Shown here: one piece after another, positions 52,652 through 60,977 of the stretch
How positions within the stretch are numbered: the first letter of the stretch is position 1
Layout: each line of letters opens with the position of its first letter
DNA from: Planctomyces sp. SH-PL62
GTDB lineage: Bacteria; Planctomycetota; Planctomycetia; Isosphaerales; Isosphaeraceae
Direction: 5' to 3'
Assembly (NCBI RefSeq): GCF_001610895.1
Contig: NZ_CP011273.1
Coordinates: 5,208,001-5,272,000, forward strand
DNA: 64,000 nt
Made by a program: the position numbers and the translations under genes
Notes under the pieces: generated by a model
Seen by the model: the letters and a program-made list of their open reading frames with translations, nothing else
Told to the model about the DNA's origin: nothing
Database searches by the model: none

Positions 52652-53349
52652 TCTCGGCACACGAGGCGGAAGTCACGTTCCGGTTCGACGCCCTGCACTG
52701 GCGGTTCAAGGACTCGGTCGACCCCGAGGACTACCGCCTCCGCGGGGTGCTCGACGCGATCGGCCCGGTCGAGGGCCTCCGCGTGCTCGACCTGGGCTGC
52801 GGCAAGGGCCGGTTCTCGCGGGCGCTCCAGCAGCGCGGCGCGATCGTCGCCGGGGTCGACGTCTCGACGGCCATGCTCGCCGAGGCCGAGGGGATCGACC
52901 GGGTGCGCGGCAGCGCCCGGAGTCTTCCGTTTCGATCGGCGAGCTTCGACGCGATCATCGCCGTCGAGGTCTTCGAGCATCTGGATCCGGCGTCCTGGAG
53001 CGGGACGATCGCGGAGGCCCGGCGGGTGCTGGCCCCGCGAGGGACGCTGGCGATCGTCGACAAGAGCCTCGCCTCGTTCAACGCCCAGCGGCCGTGGATG
53101 CCGAGCGCCCTGGTCAAGATGATCGACGAGCGCCGGGGGATGTGGATGTACCCCTCGGACGGCCCCGCCCGGGAGCGATGGTTCTGGCCCAGCCGGTTGC
53201 GCAAGGAGTTGCGGAAATCCTTCTCCGACGTCCGGGTGGTCCATCTGCTCTCGCCCTCTGAGCAGCGACGGATGTTGTTCCGAAAGCTGCCGGCCGCCCG
53301 GCTGATGGCTCTCTGGGTCGCCCGGGGCGACGGAGGGTCGGATGTCTGA
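52648..53349 (+). CDS. Class I SAM-dependent methyltransferase
   Basis: 233 residues. The SAM-binding motif I is VLDLGCGKGRFSRAL, followed by VAGVDVSTAMLAEAEG (acidic loop) and DAIIAVEVFEHLDPASW (motif IV), typical of UbiE/COQ5-like methyltransferases. The start overlaps the GT2 stop (ATGA). Within a glycan operon it probably O-methylates a sugar or a lipid head group. No metal motif is visible. Confidence 0.85.
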   Translation: MISAHEAEVTFRFDALHWRFKDSVDPEDYRLRGVLDAIGPVEGLRVLDLGCGKGRFSRALQQRGAIVAGVDVSTAMLAEAEGIDRVRGSARSLPFRSASFDAIIAVEVFEHLDPASWSGTIAEARRVLAPRGTLAIVDKSLASFNAQRPWMPSALVKMIDERRGMWMYPSDGPARERWFWPSRLRKELRKSFSDVRVVHLLSPSEQRRMLFRKLPAARLMALWVARGDGGSDV

Positions 53350-54838
53350 AGTCCTCGGCCCCAACGCCGCCGCGCTCCCCTTCTTGCTCTGGAAGACCCC
53401 GCCGGGGCTCGAACTGATCCTGGCGCAAGAGGGGATCGCCTTCGAGACGGTCCACGACGCCCACCCGTTCGCCTTCCGGGGAGGCCGGTTCGTCCTGTTC
53501 GACGGCCGTCGCGAGTCGTCCTCGGCGATGCGTGCGCTGCTCACCTCAGCCCACGTCGCGATCGACGTGGACGCCCTCCGCGACGGCGAGGCCGTCGACC
53601 CGTTCCAGGCCCTCATCGACGATCGGCCGATGCGAGCCGCATGGGACGTCCAGGGGTGGACGCTGCGCGAGCAGGTCGCGAGACATCCGAAGGGCCTGAT
53701 TCGCGAGCGCCTGATCGCGCGCCTCCGCGAGGCGGTCTCGGCCCGCGACGGCCTCTGGATGCGGCTCGCGCCTTACCCGCACCCGTATCGCTCGGCGTTC
53801 AACCTGCGCGTCGACCTCGACGAGCCGGTCGCCGAGGATTACTTCCGCTTCGCCCTGGGCCGGAACCTGCTGGACGACTGCACCACGCACTTCGTCAGCA
53901 CGAACGCCTACCAGGACGAGCCCGAGGTCCTCGCCGACCTGGCGGGCCGCGACGCCCAATCGCACGGCCATTACCATTACATCTATCGCGACGCCGAGGC
54001 CAACCTCCGGAACCTGGAACGGGCCGATCGAATCCTCCGCGAGAAGGGGTTCGCCGTCGAGGGCTTCGCCGCCCCCCACGGCCGCTGGAACGCCTCGCTC
54101 GACGACGCGATGGAGTCGCTGGGCTACTCGTACTCGACCGACTTCCAGCTCGGCTACGACGACTTCCCCTTCTTCCCCTGGAAGGACGGGCGGTTCTCGA
54201 AGGTGCTGCAGGTCCCCGTGCATCCGATCTGCGAGGGCCTTTTCCTCGACGCCGGCGCGTCGGGCGGGAAGGTCGTCGCCGAGCATCTCGCCAGGGTGGT
54301 GGAGGAGAAGGTCGCGGCCGGCGAGCCCGCGTTCGTCTACGGCCATCCCGAGCGTCGGCTGGGCCGCATGCCCGAGGTCCCGATGGCCCTCGCCGCCGTC
54401 CTCCGGCGGCAACCGCTCGTCTGGCGGACGACCCTGACCGAGATGGCCCGCTGGTGGCGCTGGCGAAACTCGCGGCGGTGGCTGGCGATCCCCAGGGGGC
54501 CGGGTCGTTACGAGGTCCAGTTCGAGGACTGGGACTCCCGCTATCCGCTGGCGCTCGAGATCCAGCGGGGCGACTTCCGCTGCCTGCTGCCGCTGAACGG
54601 GCCGAAGACGGTCCTCGACCTGCGTACGCTCGCGTACGAGCGACGGTCGGAGCCCGCCCGGCGCGTCGTGCGACCGCCGTCGCCCGATCTCCGGCCCGCC
54701 TCCCTCAAGCAGATCATCCGCCGGGCGATCGACTGGGAGACCGTGACGCCGATCGACGAACTCCCGGACGCGACGATCGCCGGCCGCGTGAAGAAGGGGC
54801 TCCGACGCTGGAAACATCAAAGGACGGGGACGAGTTGA
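53342..54838 (+). CDS. Polysaccharide deacetylase-like protein
   Basis: 498 residues. The NodB-like core lies at about 150-310: SAFNLRVDLDEPVAED (catalytic and metal Asp), DAQSHGHYHYIYRD (two His) and VEGFAAPHGRWNASLD (the GxxxPxGxWN motif). The first ~140 residues and the last ~180 are extensions; the latter contains beta-rich sequence (GRYEVQFEDWDSRYPLALEIQRGDF). No signal peptide is visible, so it may act in the cytoplasm on a lipid-linked intermediate. The gene overlaps the methyltransferase by 8 bp and shares one base with the GT4 start. Confidence 0.82.
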   Translation: MSEVLGPNAAALPFLLWKTPPGLELILAQEGIAFETVHDAHPFAFRGGRFVLFDGRRESSSAMRALLTSAHVAIDVDALRDGEAVDPFQALIDDRPMRAAWDVQGWTLREQVARHPKGLIRERLIARLREAVSARDGLWMRLAPYPHPYRSAFNLRVDLDEPVAEDYFRFALGRNLLDDCTTHFVSTNAYQDEPEVLADLAGRDAQSHGHYHYIYRDAEANLRNLERADRILREKGFAVEGFAAPHGRWNASLDDAMESLGYSYSTDFQLGYDDFPFFPWKDGRFSKVLQVPVHPICEGLFLDAGASGGKVVAEHLARVVEEKVAAGEPAFVYGHPERRLGRMPEVPMALAAVLRRQPLVWRTTLTEMARWWRWRNSRRWLAIPRGPGRYEVQFEDWDSRYPLALEIQRGDFRCLLPLNGPKTVLDLRTLAYERRSEPARRVVRPPSPDLRPASLKQIIRRAIDWETVTPIDELPDATIAGRVKKGLRRWKHQRTGTS

Positions 54839-55962
54839 TGGACGATCGCCCCCTCGAAGCCTTCGACACCGAGCCGACCGCCGCCCAATGGCTGGCGTCG
54901 CGGTCGCAGGGGCCGTTCCCGGCGGGCTCGGCGTACCTGCACGCGCCGTCGTTCGCGTTCCAGGCGCCCGGCGGCGGCGAGAATCAACTGGTCCAGACGG
55001 GTCGGCATCTCGAGGCGCTCGACGTCCCCGTCCGGCTCTTCTCCCCCTGGACCGACCGCCTCGACCACGCGCGGCTGCTCCACCTGTTCGGGATGTCGCG
55101 CGAGGGCCTGGAGCTGGCGAGGGCCGCGAAGGCCCGAGGCGTCCCGGTCGTCCTCTCGCCCATCTGCTGGTACGAACCGAGCGCCCTGTGGGCCCTGGAA
55201 CCGACCCTGGCCCGCAAGCTCGGCGCGCTCGGGGCCTGGACGCTCCGCCGGGGCGTACCGAGCCTGCCGGGGTGGCGTCGCGACCTGCTGAGGCTGGCGG
55301 ACCGGGTCTTGCCGAACTCGGGCGAGGAGGCCGACCAACTGGCGCGACTTTTCGGCGTCGCTCGGGCTCGGATGAGCGTCGTGCCCAACGGCGTGTTGCC
55401 CGACTTCGGTTGGGGATCGCCCCAACTCTTCCGCGAGCAAATCGGCGACTTCGAGTTCGTCCTGTTCGTGGGACGGATCGAGCCCCGCAAGAACCCGCTG
55501 GGGGTGATCCGGGCGGCGAGACGGCTGGGGTTCCCGCTGGTCGTCGTCGGCGAGGCGCCCCCGCAGCACGAGAACTACGAGCAGCAGTGCCGCCGCGAAG
55601 GGGGCGATCGCGTCGTCTGGCTGGAGGGCCTGGACCATCACGACCCGCTGCTGGTCTCCACCTACGCCGCCGCGCGGGTCTTCGCGCTGTGCAGCTGGTT
55701 CGAGACCCCTGGGCTGGCGGCGCTGGAGGCGGCGTTGGCCGGGGCCGCCGTCGTGATCACCCCCCACGGCTCGACCCGGTCCTACTTCGGCGACCGTGCG
55801 ACCTACGCGCGACCCGGGCGGGCCGACGAGATCGGCGCGGCCCTCGCGCGGGCCTGGCGGGAAGGTCCGCGACCTGGACTTGCGGCCTACGTCGCTTCGA
55901 ACTACCTTTGGGAGCGTGTCGCCAAGCTAACGGCGGAGGTTTATGAGCAGGTCGCCGTCTGA
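54838..55962 (+). CDS. Family 4 glycosyltransferase
   Basis: 374 residues. GT-B features: FQAPGGGENQLVQTGRHLE (acceptor side), VLPNSGEEADQLARLFGV, MSVVPNGVLPDFGWG, FVLFVGRIEPRKNPLGVIRAA and the donor motif FETPGLAALEAALAGAAVVIT (E-x7-E). It is a retaining transferase on the cytoplasmic face. The start shares a base with the deacetylase stop (TGATG), so it is coupled. It overlaps the GT9 gene by 20 bp. Confidence 0.88.
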   Translation: MDDRPLEAFDTEPTAAQWLASRSQGPFPAGSAYLHAPSFAFQAPGGGENQLVQTGRHLEALDVPVRLFSPWTDRLDHARLLHLFGMSREGLELARAAKARGVPVVLSPICWYEPSALWALEPTLARKLGALGAWTLRRGVPSLPGWRRDLLRLADRVLPNSGEEADQLARLFGVARARMSVVPNGVLPDFGWGSPQLFREQIGDFEFVLFVGRIEPRKNPLGVIRAARRLGFPLVVVGEAPPQHENYEQQCRREGGDRVVWLEGLDHHDPLLVSTYAAARVFALCSWFETPGLAALEAALAGAAVVITPHGSTRSYFGDRATYARPGRADEIGAALARAWREGPRPGLAAYVASNYLWERVAKLTAEVYEQVAV

Positions 55963-57298
55963 CCTCAAGCCTGTTCGGACCGGGCGCTATCGCTACAGCA
56001 AGTTGCGATGGCGGATCCTGGTGCGCGCGTTCGACGCGGCCGGCGGCCTCGTCGCGCCCCTCTGGCGGCGGCTTCGGCCCACCCGGGTGGTCGAGACGCC
56101 GCGCCGGATTCTCGTCGTCCAGCTCGACCACCTGGGCGACGCCGTCCTGACCGCGCCGCTCATCGCCCAGCTTCGGAACGCCTACCCCGAGGCCGAGATC
56201 GACGTGCTGGCCTCGCCGAGCAACCACGAGGTGTTCAAGGCCGACGCCAACGTCGCGCGGGTGCGGATCGCCGAGCGGACCTGGTTCGAGCGCAGCCCGA
56301 CCCGCCGGGGCCTGCTCGGCGAGGTCTGGCGTCTGGGGGCGTCGCTCCGGGAGGCCCGATACGACCTGGGGATCGACGTCCGAGGCGACGTGCTCTCGAT
56401 CCTCGTTCTGGCGATCGGCGGCGTGGCGCGTCGCGTCGGCTTCGCCATGGGTGGGGGCTCGTTCCTGCTGACCGACGTCGCCGAGTGGACGCCCGGCCGG
56501 CACGAGGTCCGCTCGCGGCTGGCGCTGCTCGCCCCGCTGGGGATCGAGCCCGACTTCGGCGGCCGCGCTCTTGTGCACGTCCGCGACGAGGACCGGGCCG
56601 AGGTCGCCGCGCGGCTGCTCGACGCCTGGCCCAGTCGCTCGGGCCGCCGCCGCGAACGCCCGAGCCGATCGGCCAAGGCCACGGATCGCGAGCCCGACGG
56701 CCGGCTCCAGGCCGAGCAGTTCCGCGACCAGCCGCCGATGCTCGCCGTCCATCTGGGCGCCGGGACGGCCGCCAAGCGATGGCCCAAACGGCACTGGAAG
56801 GCCCTGACCGAGCGCTTCCTGGAAGACGGCTGGCGGGTCGTCATCGTGGGGGGACCGGAAGATCCCCCGCTGTCGCGGCTCCTCGCGCCCCACGACCGCC
56901 TCCTCGACTGGTCGGGCCGGCTGAGCGTCCCCCAGACCACGGCGCTGCTGGAGCGCACCGACCTCTTCATCGGGGCCGACTCCGGCCCGGCGCACCTGGC
57001 GGCCTCGGCCGGGGCGCTCTCGGTGATCCTCTTCAGCGGCACCAACAACCCGATGCAGTGGCGGCCCTGGTCGACGCGATCGCTGGTCCTCCGCAAGCGC
57101 GTCCCCTGCCGCCCCTGCCACCAGAAGACCTGCCCTCTCCCCGACCATCCCTGCATGACCGGTCTCGACCCCGACCGCGTCTATCAGGCCGCCCGGCGCT
57201 GGCTCGCCCGCGCGGACCGCCGCGAGCCGGGCCGCCGCTCCGCCCCGCCGCGAGAACTCGAGATCGCTTATGAACACGACTACAATCCCGCATCCTGA
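55943..57298 (+). CDS. Family 9 glycosyltransferase (heptosyltransferase-like)
   Basis: 451 residues, longer than the ~350 usual for WaaC/WaaF because of a basic N-terminal extension (~55 residues) and a ~50-residue insertion rich in Arg (SRSGRRRERPSRSAKATDR). Core motifs: ILVVQLDHLGDAVLTAPLIAQL, DLGIDVRGDVLSILVLAIGG, MLAVHLGAGTAAKRWPKRHW (donor site), DLFIGADSGPAHLAASAGALSVILFSG, and the Cys cluster VPCRPCHQKTCPLPDHPCM like that of the other GT9. It presumably adds heptose or a related sugar to the glycan. Confidence 0.87.
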   Translation: MSRSPSDLKPVRTGRYRYSKLRWRILVRAFDAAGGLVAPLWRRLRPTRVVETPRRILVVQLDHLGDAVLTAPLIAQLRNAYPEAEIDVLASPSNHEVFKADANVARVRIAERTWFERSPTRRGLLGEVWRLGASLREARYDLGIDVRGDVLSILVLAIGGVARRVGFAMGGGSFLLTDVAEWTPGRHEVRSRLALLAPLGIEPDFGGRALVHVRDEDRAEVAARLLDAWPSRSGRRRERPSRSAKATDREPDGRLQAEQFRDQPPMLAVHLGAGTAAKRWPKRHWKALTERFLEDGWRVVIVGGPEDPPLSRLLAPHDRLLDWSGRLSVPQTTALLERTDLFIGADSGPAHLAASAGALSVILFSGTNNPMQWRPWSTRSLVLRKRVPCRPCHQKTCPLPDHPCMTGLDPDRVYQAARRWLARADRREPGRRSAPPRELEIAYEHDYNPAS

Positions 57299-57437
57299 CC
57301 GGAAAGACGCCGCCCGACTCGACGTCCGGGGCTGGCTCGTCCTGGCCTGGGTCGCCGTCTGGTCGATCGCCTACGTCCAGTCGGCGATCGGCACGCGCTT
57401 CCCCTGGCTCCGATCCTGGGTCCTCGGCCTCTTCTGA
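57270..57437 (+). CDS. 55-residue single-helix membrane protein
   Basis: A short ORF starting inside the end of the GT9 gene (29 bp overlap) in another frame. It has a polar start (MNTTTIPHPDRKDAARLDVR) and one hydrophobic helix (GWLVLAWVAVWSIAYVQSAIG), ending FPWLRSWVLGLF. The single clear helix and the tight overlap at the operon end support a real gene. Such small proteins often tune membrane glycosyltransferases. Function unknown. Confidence 0.55.
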   Translation: MNTTTIPHPDRKDAARLDVRGWLVLAWVAVWSIAYVQSAIGTRFPWLRSWVLGLF

Positions 57438-57538
57438 GCCGCCGGGATCGGAATGCGTCCGCGTCTCACCGCCTGGTTCCAGGCGCGGCGTCCGGCTCGC
57501 GCCACGAGGCGAATGGGACCGATCCCGCGAGAAGCGGA

Positions 57539-57916
57539 TCATCGGGCCTGAGGGCCGGCCGCGGTCTTCTTCCACTCCGTGATGAGCCTGACCAGCTTCG
57601 TCGAGACGTCGGCGAAGGCGCCGCCGGGGGCGATCGCGGCGGCCGCCTCCGACTGCCGCCCGGCGAGGGCGGAGGCCAGCACATCAGCCGCGGCGGCGTG
57701 AAATCCTGCGTGAAGGACCTTCACTTCCCGCCACTCCTTCCTCATCCGATCGGGCAGCGGCAGCGAGTTCAGCCACTTCCCGAATTCGCACTGGTCGTCG
57801 GGACGCACCTTCTCGACCGTCCACTCGCTCTGGCCGGTGTTGATGGCCTCGCGGAGCCGGAACTTCCACTTGGCGTGGGCGGCGATCGCATGGTCAAGGC
57901 TCGCTGGATCGATCAT
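57539..57916 (-). CDS. Stand-alone CZB (chemoreceptor zinc-binding) domain protein
   Basis: 125 residues from the ATG at 57916. The CZB signature is complete: H14 in HAKWKFRL, C43 in DQCEFGKWL, then H69 and H73 in VLHAGFH, giving the 3His/1Cys zinc site known from E. coli DgcZ and from chemoreceptors such as TlpD. Here the domain is free, with no receptor or GGDEF part. It may be a zinc or redox/HOCl sensor acting through partners. It stands alone between two plus-strand genes and is read on the minus strand. Confidence 0.85.
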   Translation of the reverse strand: MIDPASLDHAIAAHAKWKFRLREAINTGQSEWTVEKVRPDDQCEFGKWLNSLPLPDRMRKEWREVKVLHAGFHAAAADVLASALAGRQSEAAAAIAPGGAFADVSTKLVRLITEWKKTAAGPQAR

Positions 57917-58311
57917 GGCGGGCGGCTCCTCGATTGGGGACCGGCCCGCCGACTTCGGCCGGCGGGCCGACGCGGTTCGGAAACCGCAGCGACCGTCTCC
58001 ACCGCTCGCCACGTTCGAATCGACCCGGCGTCGCACTCAAGGTACCACATCCCGTCGATCCGGCCGTGATCTTCATCCCTGGATTCGTCGGGCTGTTCGG
58101 AGTGTGGCTTTGTGGCGCGTGAAGCTCCCTGATGAAGCGGAACGCGCCCGGGTGGCACGTCGCTTTCCTCTGGAGCGCGCTCGCCGCGCGTCACTCGTCC
58201 CGGTGTGCGAAGGGAAACGCAGGAACGGATCGGCAGGGGATTCTATCGAGATTCAGGCGCTGATAACGTATCCCTCGTATCGAAGCCCGCTATTCGGAGG
58301 ACGGAAATCCC
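57917..58311. other. 395-bp divergent intergenic region
   Basis: No believable gene. A 9-bp hairpin (GGCCCGCCG / CGGCGGGCC, 57943-57951 with 57960-57968) lies 27 bp before the CZB start, in its presumed leader. Toward the plus-strand gene the sequence turns AT-richer (GATAACGTATCC near 58262), where a promoter is likely, but I cannot place hexamers with confidence. Confidence 0.4.
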
Positions 58312-59265
58312 ATGCCCCCTCGAACCCCGTCTCATGCCGCATGCCATCTGTCCGTCCTGATCCTCGCCTGCCTCTTGCCGGGCCTTCCCGGTGGCGACGG
58401 CACGGCCCGGGCGCAAACCCAGGCTACCGCTCCGCCGACGGAAGCCGTCGACCGTCCTGAAGATCGGAAGGAGATCCGGTCGACCATGCAGTCGTTCGTC
58501 AAGGCCTTCGAATCGAGAGATGCCAAGGCCTTTGCCGCGCACTGGACCACCGAAGGCGAATATGAGAGCGAGGCCGTGGGGACGCTCCGCGGTCGCGAGG
58601 CGTTGGAGAAAGGCTTCTCGGAACTCTTCAAGAAGACTCCCGAGGTGAAGGCGGAGATCCGGCCCGGAACTCTCCGGTTCCTCGCGAGCGGCATGGCGAT
58701 CGGCGAGGGTGTGGCGACCGTTCGACGAGGGCCCGTGGAGCCGACGACCGTGACCCGCTACAAGGTCCTCCTCGTTCGCGAGGACGGCCGCTGGCTGATC
58801 GCGCAGATGAGCGAATCGGCCGACGTCGCGGATTCGATCGCCGACCTGGCCTGGCTGGTCGGCGAGTGGAAGTCGACGAGCGGCCAGGGAGCCGAGATCC
58901 GGACCACCTACGCCTGGTCCCCAAACAAGAAGTTCCTCCACGCCCAGTTCAGCATCCAGGAGAAGGCGATGCCCCTCTCCGGATTCCAGGTCATCGGAGT
59001 CGACCCCGAAAGCGGATCGCTCCACAACTGGACGTTCGAAGCCGACGGCGGCGTCGGCGAGGCCGACTGGATCCGCGACGGCGACAACTGGCTCATTCAG
59101 GGGTCCGGAACCCTGGTCGACGGCGGTTCGCTCACCGAGACCAACATTCTTCGTCGGGTGGACGACGACACCTTCACCTGGCAGTCGATCGACCGGATGC
59201 TCGACGAAGTGGAACTTCCCGACCTGGCGCCCGTCAAGATCACGCGGACCAAACCCGCCAAGTGA
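58312..59265 (+). CDS. Exported SgcJ/EcaC-type NTF2-like protein
   Basis: 317 residues. A signal peptide (CHLSVLILACLLPGLPGGDGTARA) precedes an NTF2/SnoaL-like fold (IRSTMQSFVKAFESRDAKAFAAHWTTEGEYESEAVGTLRGREALEKGF, then TVTRYKVLLVREDGRWLIAQMSE). A second beta-rich domain follows (LAWLVGEWKSTSGQG, LHAQFSIQEKAMPLSGFQVIGVDPESG, IQGSGTLVDGGSLTETNIL) and resembles a lipocalin-like or DUF1579-type module. Planctomycetes often encode this pair. A ligand-binding or oxidoreductase-like periplasmic role is possible; catalysis is not supported. It has its own transcript start upstream and lies 58 bp before the Gly-rich protein. Confidence 0.8.
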   Translation: MPPRTPSHAACHLSVLILACLLPGLPGGDGTARAQTQATAPPTEAVDRPEDRKEIRSTMQSFVKAFESRDAKAFAAHWTTEGEYESEAVGTLRGREALEKGFSELFKKTPEVKAEIRPGTLRFLASGMAIGEGVATVRRGPVEPTTVTRYKVLLVREDGRWLIAQMSESADVADSIADLAWLVGEWKSTSGQGAEIRTTYAWSPNKKFLHAQFSIQEKAMPLSGFQVIGVDPESGSLHNWTFEADGGVGEADWIRDGDNWLIQGSGTLVDGGSLTETNILRRVDDDTFTWQSIDRMLDEVELPDLAPVKITRTKPAK

Positions 59266-59323
59266 GCGACCAGACGCACGCTCCCCCCGCGACCTGTTCG
59301 ATCAAGATGCCCGGAGCCAGACC

Positions 59324-60817
59324 ATGCGCCTCAAACCTGCGACTCTCACCGCCCTGACGCTCACCCTGGTCCTGTCGCTTGATTCTCGTACCTTCGCCCA
59401 GCGTGGCGGCCGAGGCGGCGGCGGCCGGGGCGGCGGCGGCCGGGGCGGCGGCATGCAGCGCGGCGGCGGCGGCATGCAAGGCGGCTTCGGCGGCGGCGGT
59501 GGCGGGATGCAGCGCGGCGGCGGCGGCATGCAAGGCGGCTTCGGCGGCAGTGGCGGCGGGATGCAGGGCGGCTTCGGCGGCGGGATGCAGCACGGCGGCC
59601 GTGGCATGCAGGGCGGCTTCGGCGGCGCTGGCGGCGGGATGCAAGGAGGTGCGCCGGCCATGGGTCCCCACGGGCGGGGAGGCGCAAGTGGGCATGGCCA
59701 GAACGCGGGACGGCCGGGCGTCGGTGCCAGCGGCGTGGGCGGACCCGCCAGTGGAGCCGGCGCCTTGCCCGGCGCGGGGGCGGGACGACCGGGCGTCGGT
59801 GCCAGCGGCGCTGGCGGCCCCGCCAGCGGGGTCGGCGCCTTGCCCGGCGCGGGGGCGGGACGACCGGGCGTCGGTGCCAGCGGCGCTGGCGGCCCCGCCA
59901 GCGGGGTCGGCGCCTTGCCCGGCGCGGGGGCGGGACGGCCGGGCGTCGGTGCCAGCGGCGTGGGCGGCCCCGCCAGCGGGATCGGCGCCTTGCCCGGCGC
60001 GGGGGCGGGACGGCCTGGTCTCGGCGGGCCGGCGAGCGGGGCCGGCCTGCTGCCCGGCGCGGGATTCGGGGCGGCCGGCGTCCCGGCCGCTCGGGGCTAT
60101 GGTAGTGGCTATGGTACGTACTACGCCTCCAACGCCGCCCTCGCGGCCCAGCGAAACACCGTCCTCGCCGCGAGCTATGCGTATCCGGTCTACACCCCCA
60201 ATATGTACGCCGCGTATCCCCAGGCCTGGCAGCCGACGAACCTCGGCAACTCTTCGCTGTACGCGAATCCCGGCTATAACGCCGTCGCCGGTCAGATGGA
60301 CCTGGCCGCCCAGCCCGCCTCGTACGATTACGGCGGCAACGTGGTCGCCCAACCCCAGGCCGTGTACGTCAACGGTGAATCGGCCGGGACGCCTCAGGAA
60401 TACGCTGATCAGGCCAGCCAGATCGCCTCGGCCGGCGGAGCCGAACCCGACGCGAACGCTTCGTGGCAGCCGATCGGCGTCTTCGCCATGGTCGAGGGCG
60501 ATCAAACTCAACCCAACGACTTCTTCCAGTTGGCGATCAACAACCAGGGCGTGATCCGCGGCAATTACCACAACCTCAAGACGAACGAGGCCACGCCGCT
60601 GGCGGGATCGGTCGACCGCGAGTCGCAGCGAGTCGCCTGGACGATCGGCGGCGACAAGACCCCCGTCTACGAGGTCGGCCTCGCCAACCTGACCAAAGAG
60701 CAGACGACGATGCTTGTCCACGCTCCGGACGGCCAGCAGCGGCAGTTCACCCTCGTCCGGATCCCGGATCCCGGCCCGGAGGGCGGAAACGTCGCGCCCC
60801 CCGCATCGCAGCCCTGA
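59324..60817 (+). CDS. Gly-rich repeat protein, exported
   Basis: 497 residues. A signal peptide (LTALTLTLVLSLDSRTFA) is followed by a Gly/Met/Gln-rich tract of GGMQ-type repeats (~25-110), then four exact-phase 25-residue repeats starting GRPGVGASG (59708-60007) plus a partial fifth. A Tyr/Ala-rich stretch follows (NAALAAQRNTVLAASYAYP, YAAYPQAWQPTNLG), and a compact ~90-residue C-terminal domain (FAMVEGDQTQPNDFFQLAINNQG...VDRESQRVAWTIGGDK) ends near QFTLVRIPDP. Planctomycetes often call such proteins mu-protocadherin-like. The likely role is a surface or matrix protein. The C-terminal domain may be the functional part. Confidence 0.8.
   Translation: MRLKPATLTALTLTLVLSLDSRTFAQRGGRGGGGRGGGGRGGGMQRGGGGMQGGFGGGGGGMQRGGGGMQGGFGGSGGGMQGGFGGGMQHGGRGMQGGFGGAGGGMQGGAPAMGPHGRGGASGHGQNAGRPGVGASGVGGPASGAGALPGAGAGRPGVGASGAGGPASGVGALPGAGAGRPGVGASGAGGPASGVGALPGAGAGRPGVGASGVGGPASGIGALPGAGAGRPGLGGPASGAGLLPGAGFGAAGVPAARGYGSGYGTYYASNAALAAQRNTVLAASYAYPVYTPNMYAAYPQAWQPTNLGNSSLYANPGYNAVAGQMDLAAQPASYDYGGNVVAQPQAVYVNGESAGTPQEYADQASQIASAGGAEPDANASWQPIGVFAMVEGDQTQPNDFFQLAINNQGVIRGNYHNLKTNEATPLAGSVDRESQRVAWTIGGDKTPVYEVGLANLTKEQTTMLVHAPDGQQRQFTLVRIPDPGPEGGNVAPPASQP
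59708..60067 (+). repeat. 75-bp in-frame tandem repeats
   Basis: Four units at 59708-59782, 59783-59857, 59858-59932 and 59933-60007, then a degenerate partial unit to about 60067. Copies 2 and 3 are identical or nearly so; copies differ mainly at one Val/Ala and one Ala/Val/Ile codon. All units keep the frame, so copy-number change would only lengthen the protein. Confidence 0.9.
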
Positions 60818-60840
60818 CCGACCCGATCGATCCCAGGCCT

Positions 60841-60876
60841 TGATCGTGACGGGCTCGTTCCAGCCCGTCACGATCA
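60841..60876. terminator. Strong hairpin between the Gly-rich gene and folD
   Basis: Perfect 15-bp stem TGATCGTGACGGGCT / AGCCCGTCACGATCA with a six-base loop, 24 bp after the stop at 60817. No T-run follows, so it may be a Rho-type or processing hairpin rather than a classical terminator. Confidence 0.55.
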
Positions 60877-60977
60877 CGGACCGTTCCCCTCGTCACCGTC
60901 CGGTCCTTCCTGCATAATGGTGGACTGCGGAGATGCGGCGACGGCCCGGGGAATTTGGCGATCGGAGTACTCGAAAC

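Noticed and set aside
57430-57540. Short palindrome GCCTGGTTCCAGGC considered as a terminator or part of a tRNA
   Set aside because: The loop would be two bases, no T-run follows, and no cloverleaf can be drawn.
59708-60067. Tandem repeats considered as a CRISPR array
   Set aside because: Units abut without variable spacers and stay in frame inside a coding sequence.
59240-60877. 545-residue minus-strand ORF with Arg/Ala repeats
   Set aside because: Mirror of the tandem repeats in the plus-strand Gly-rich gene; no independent start or motif.
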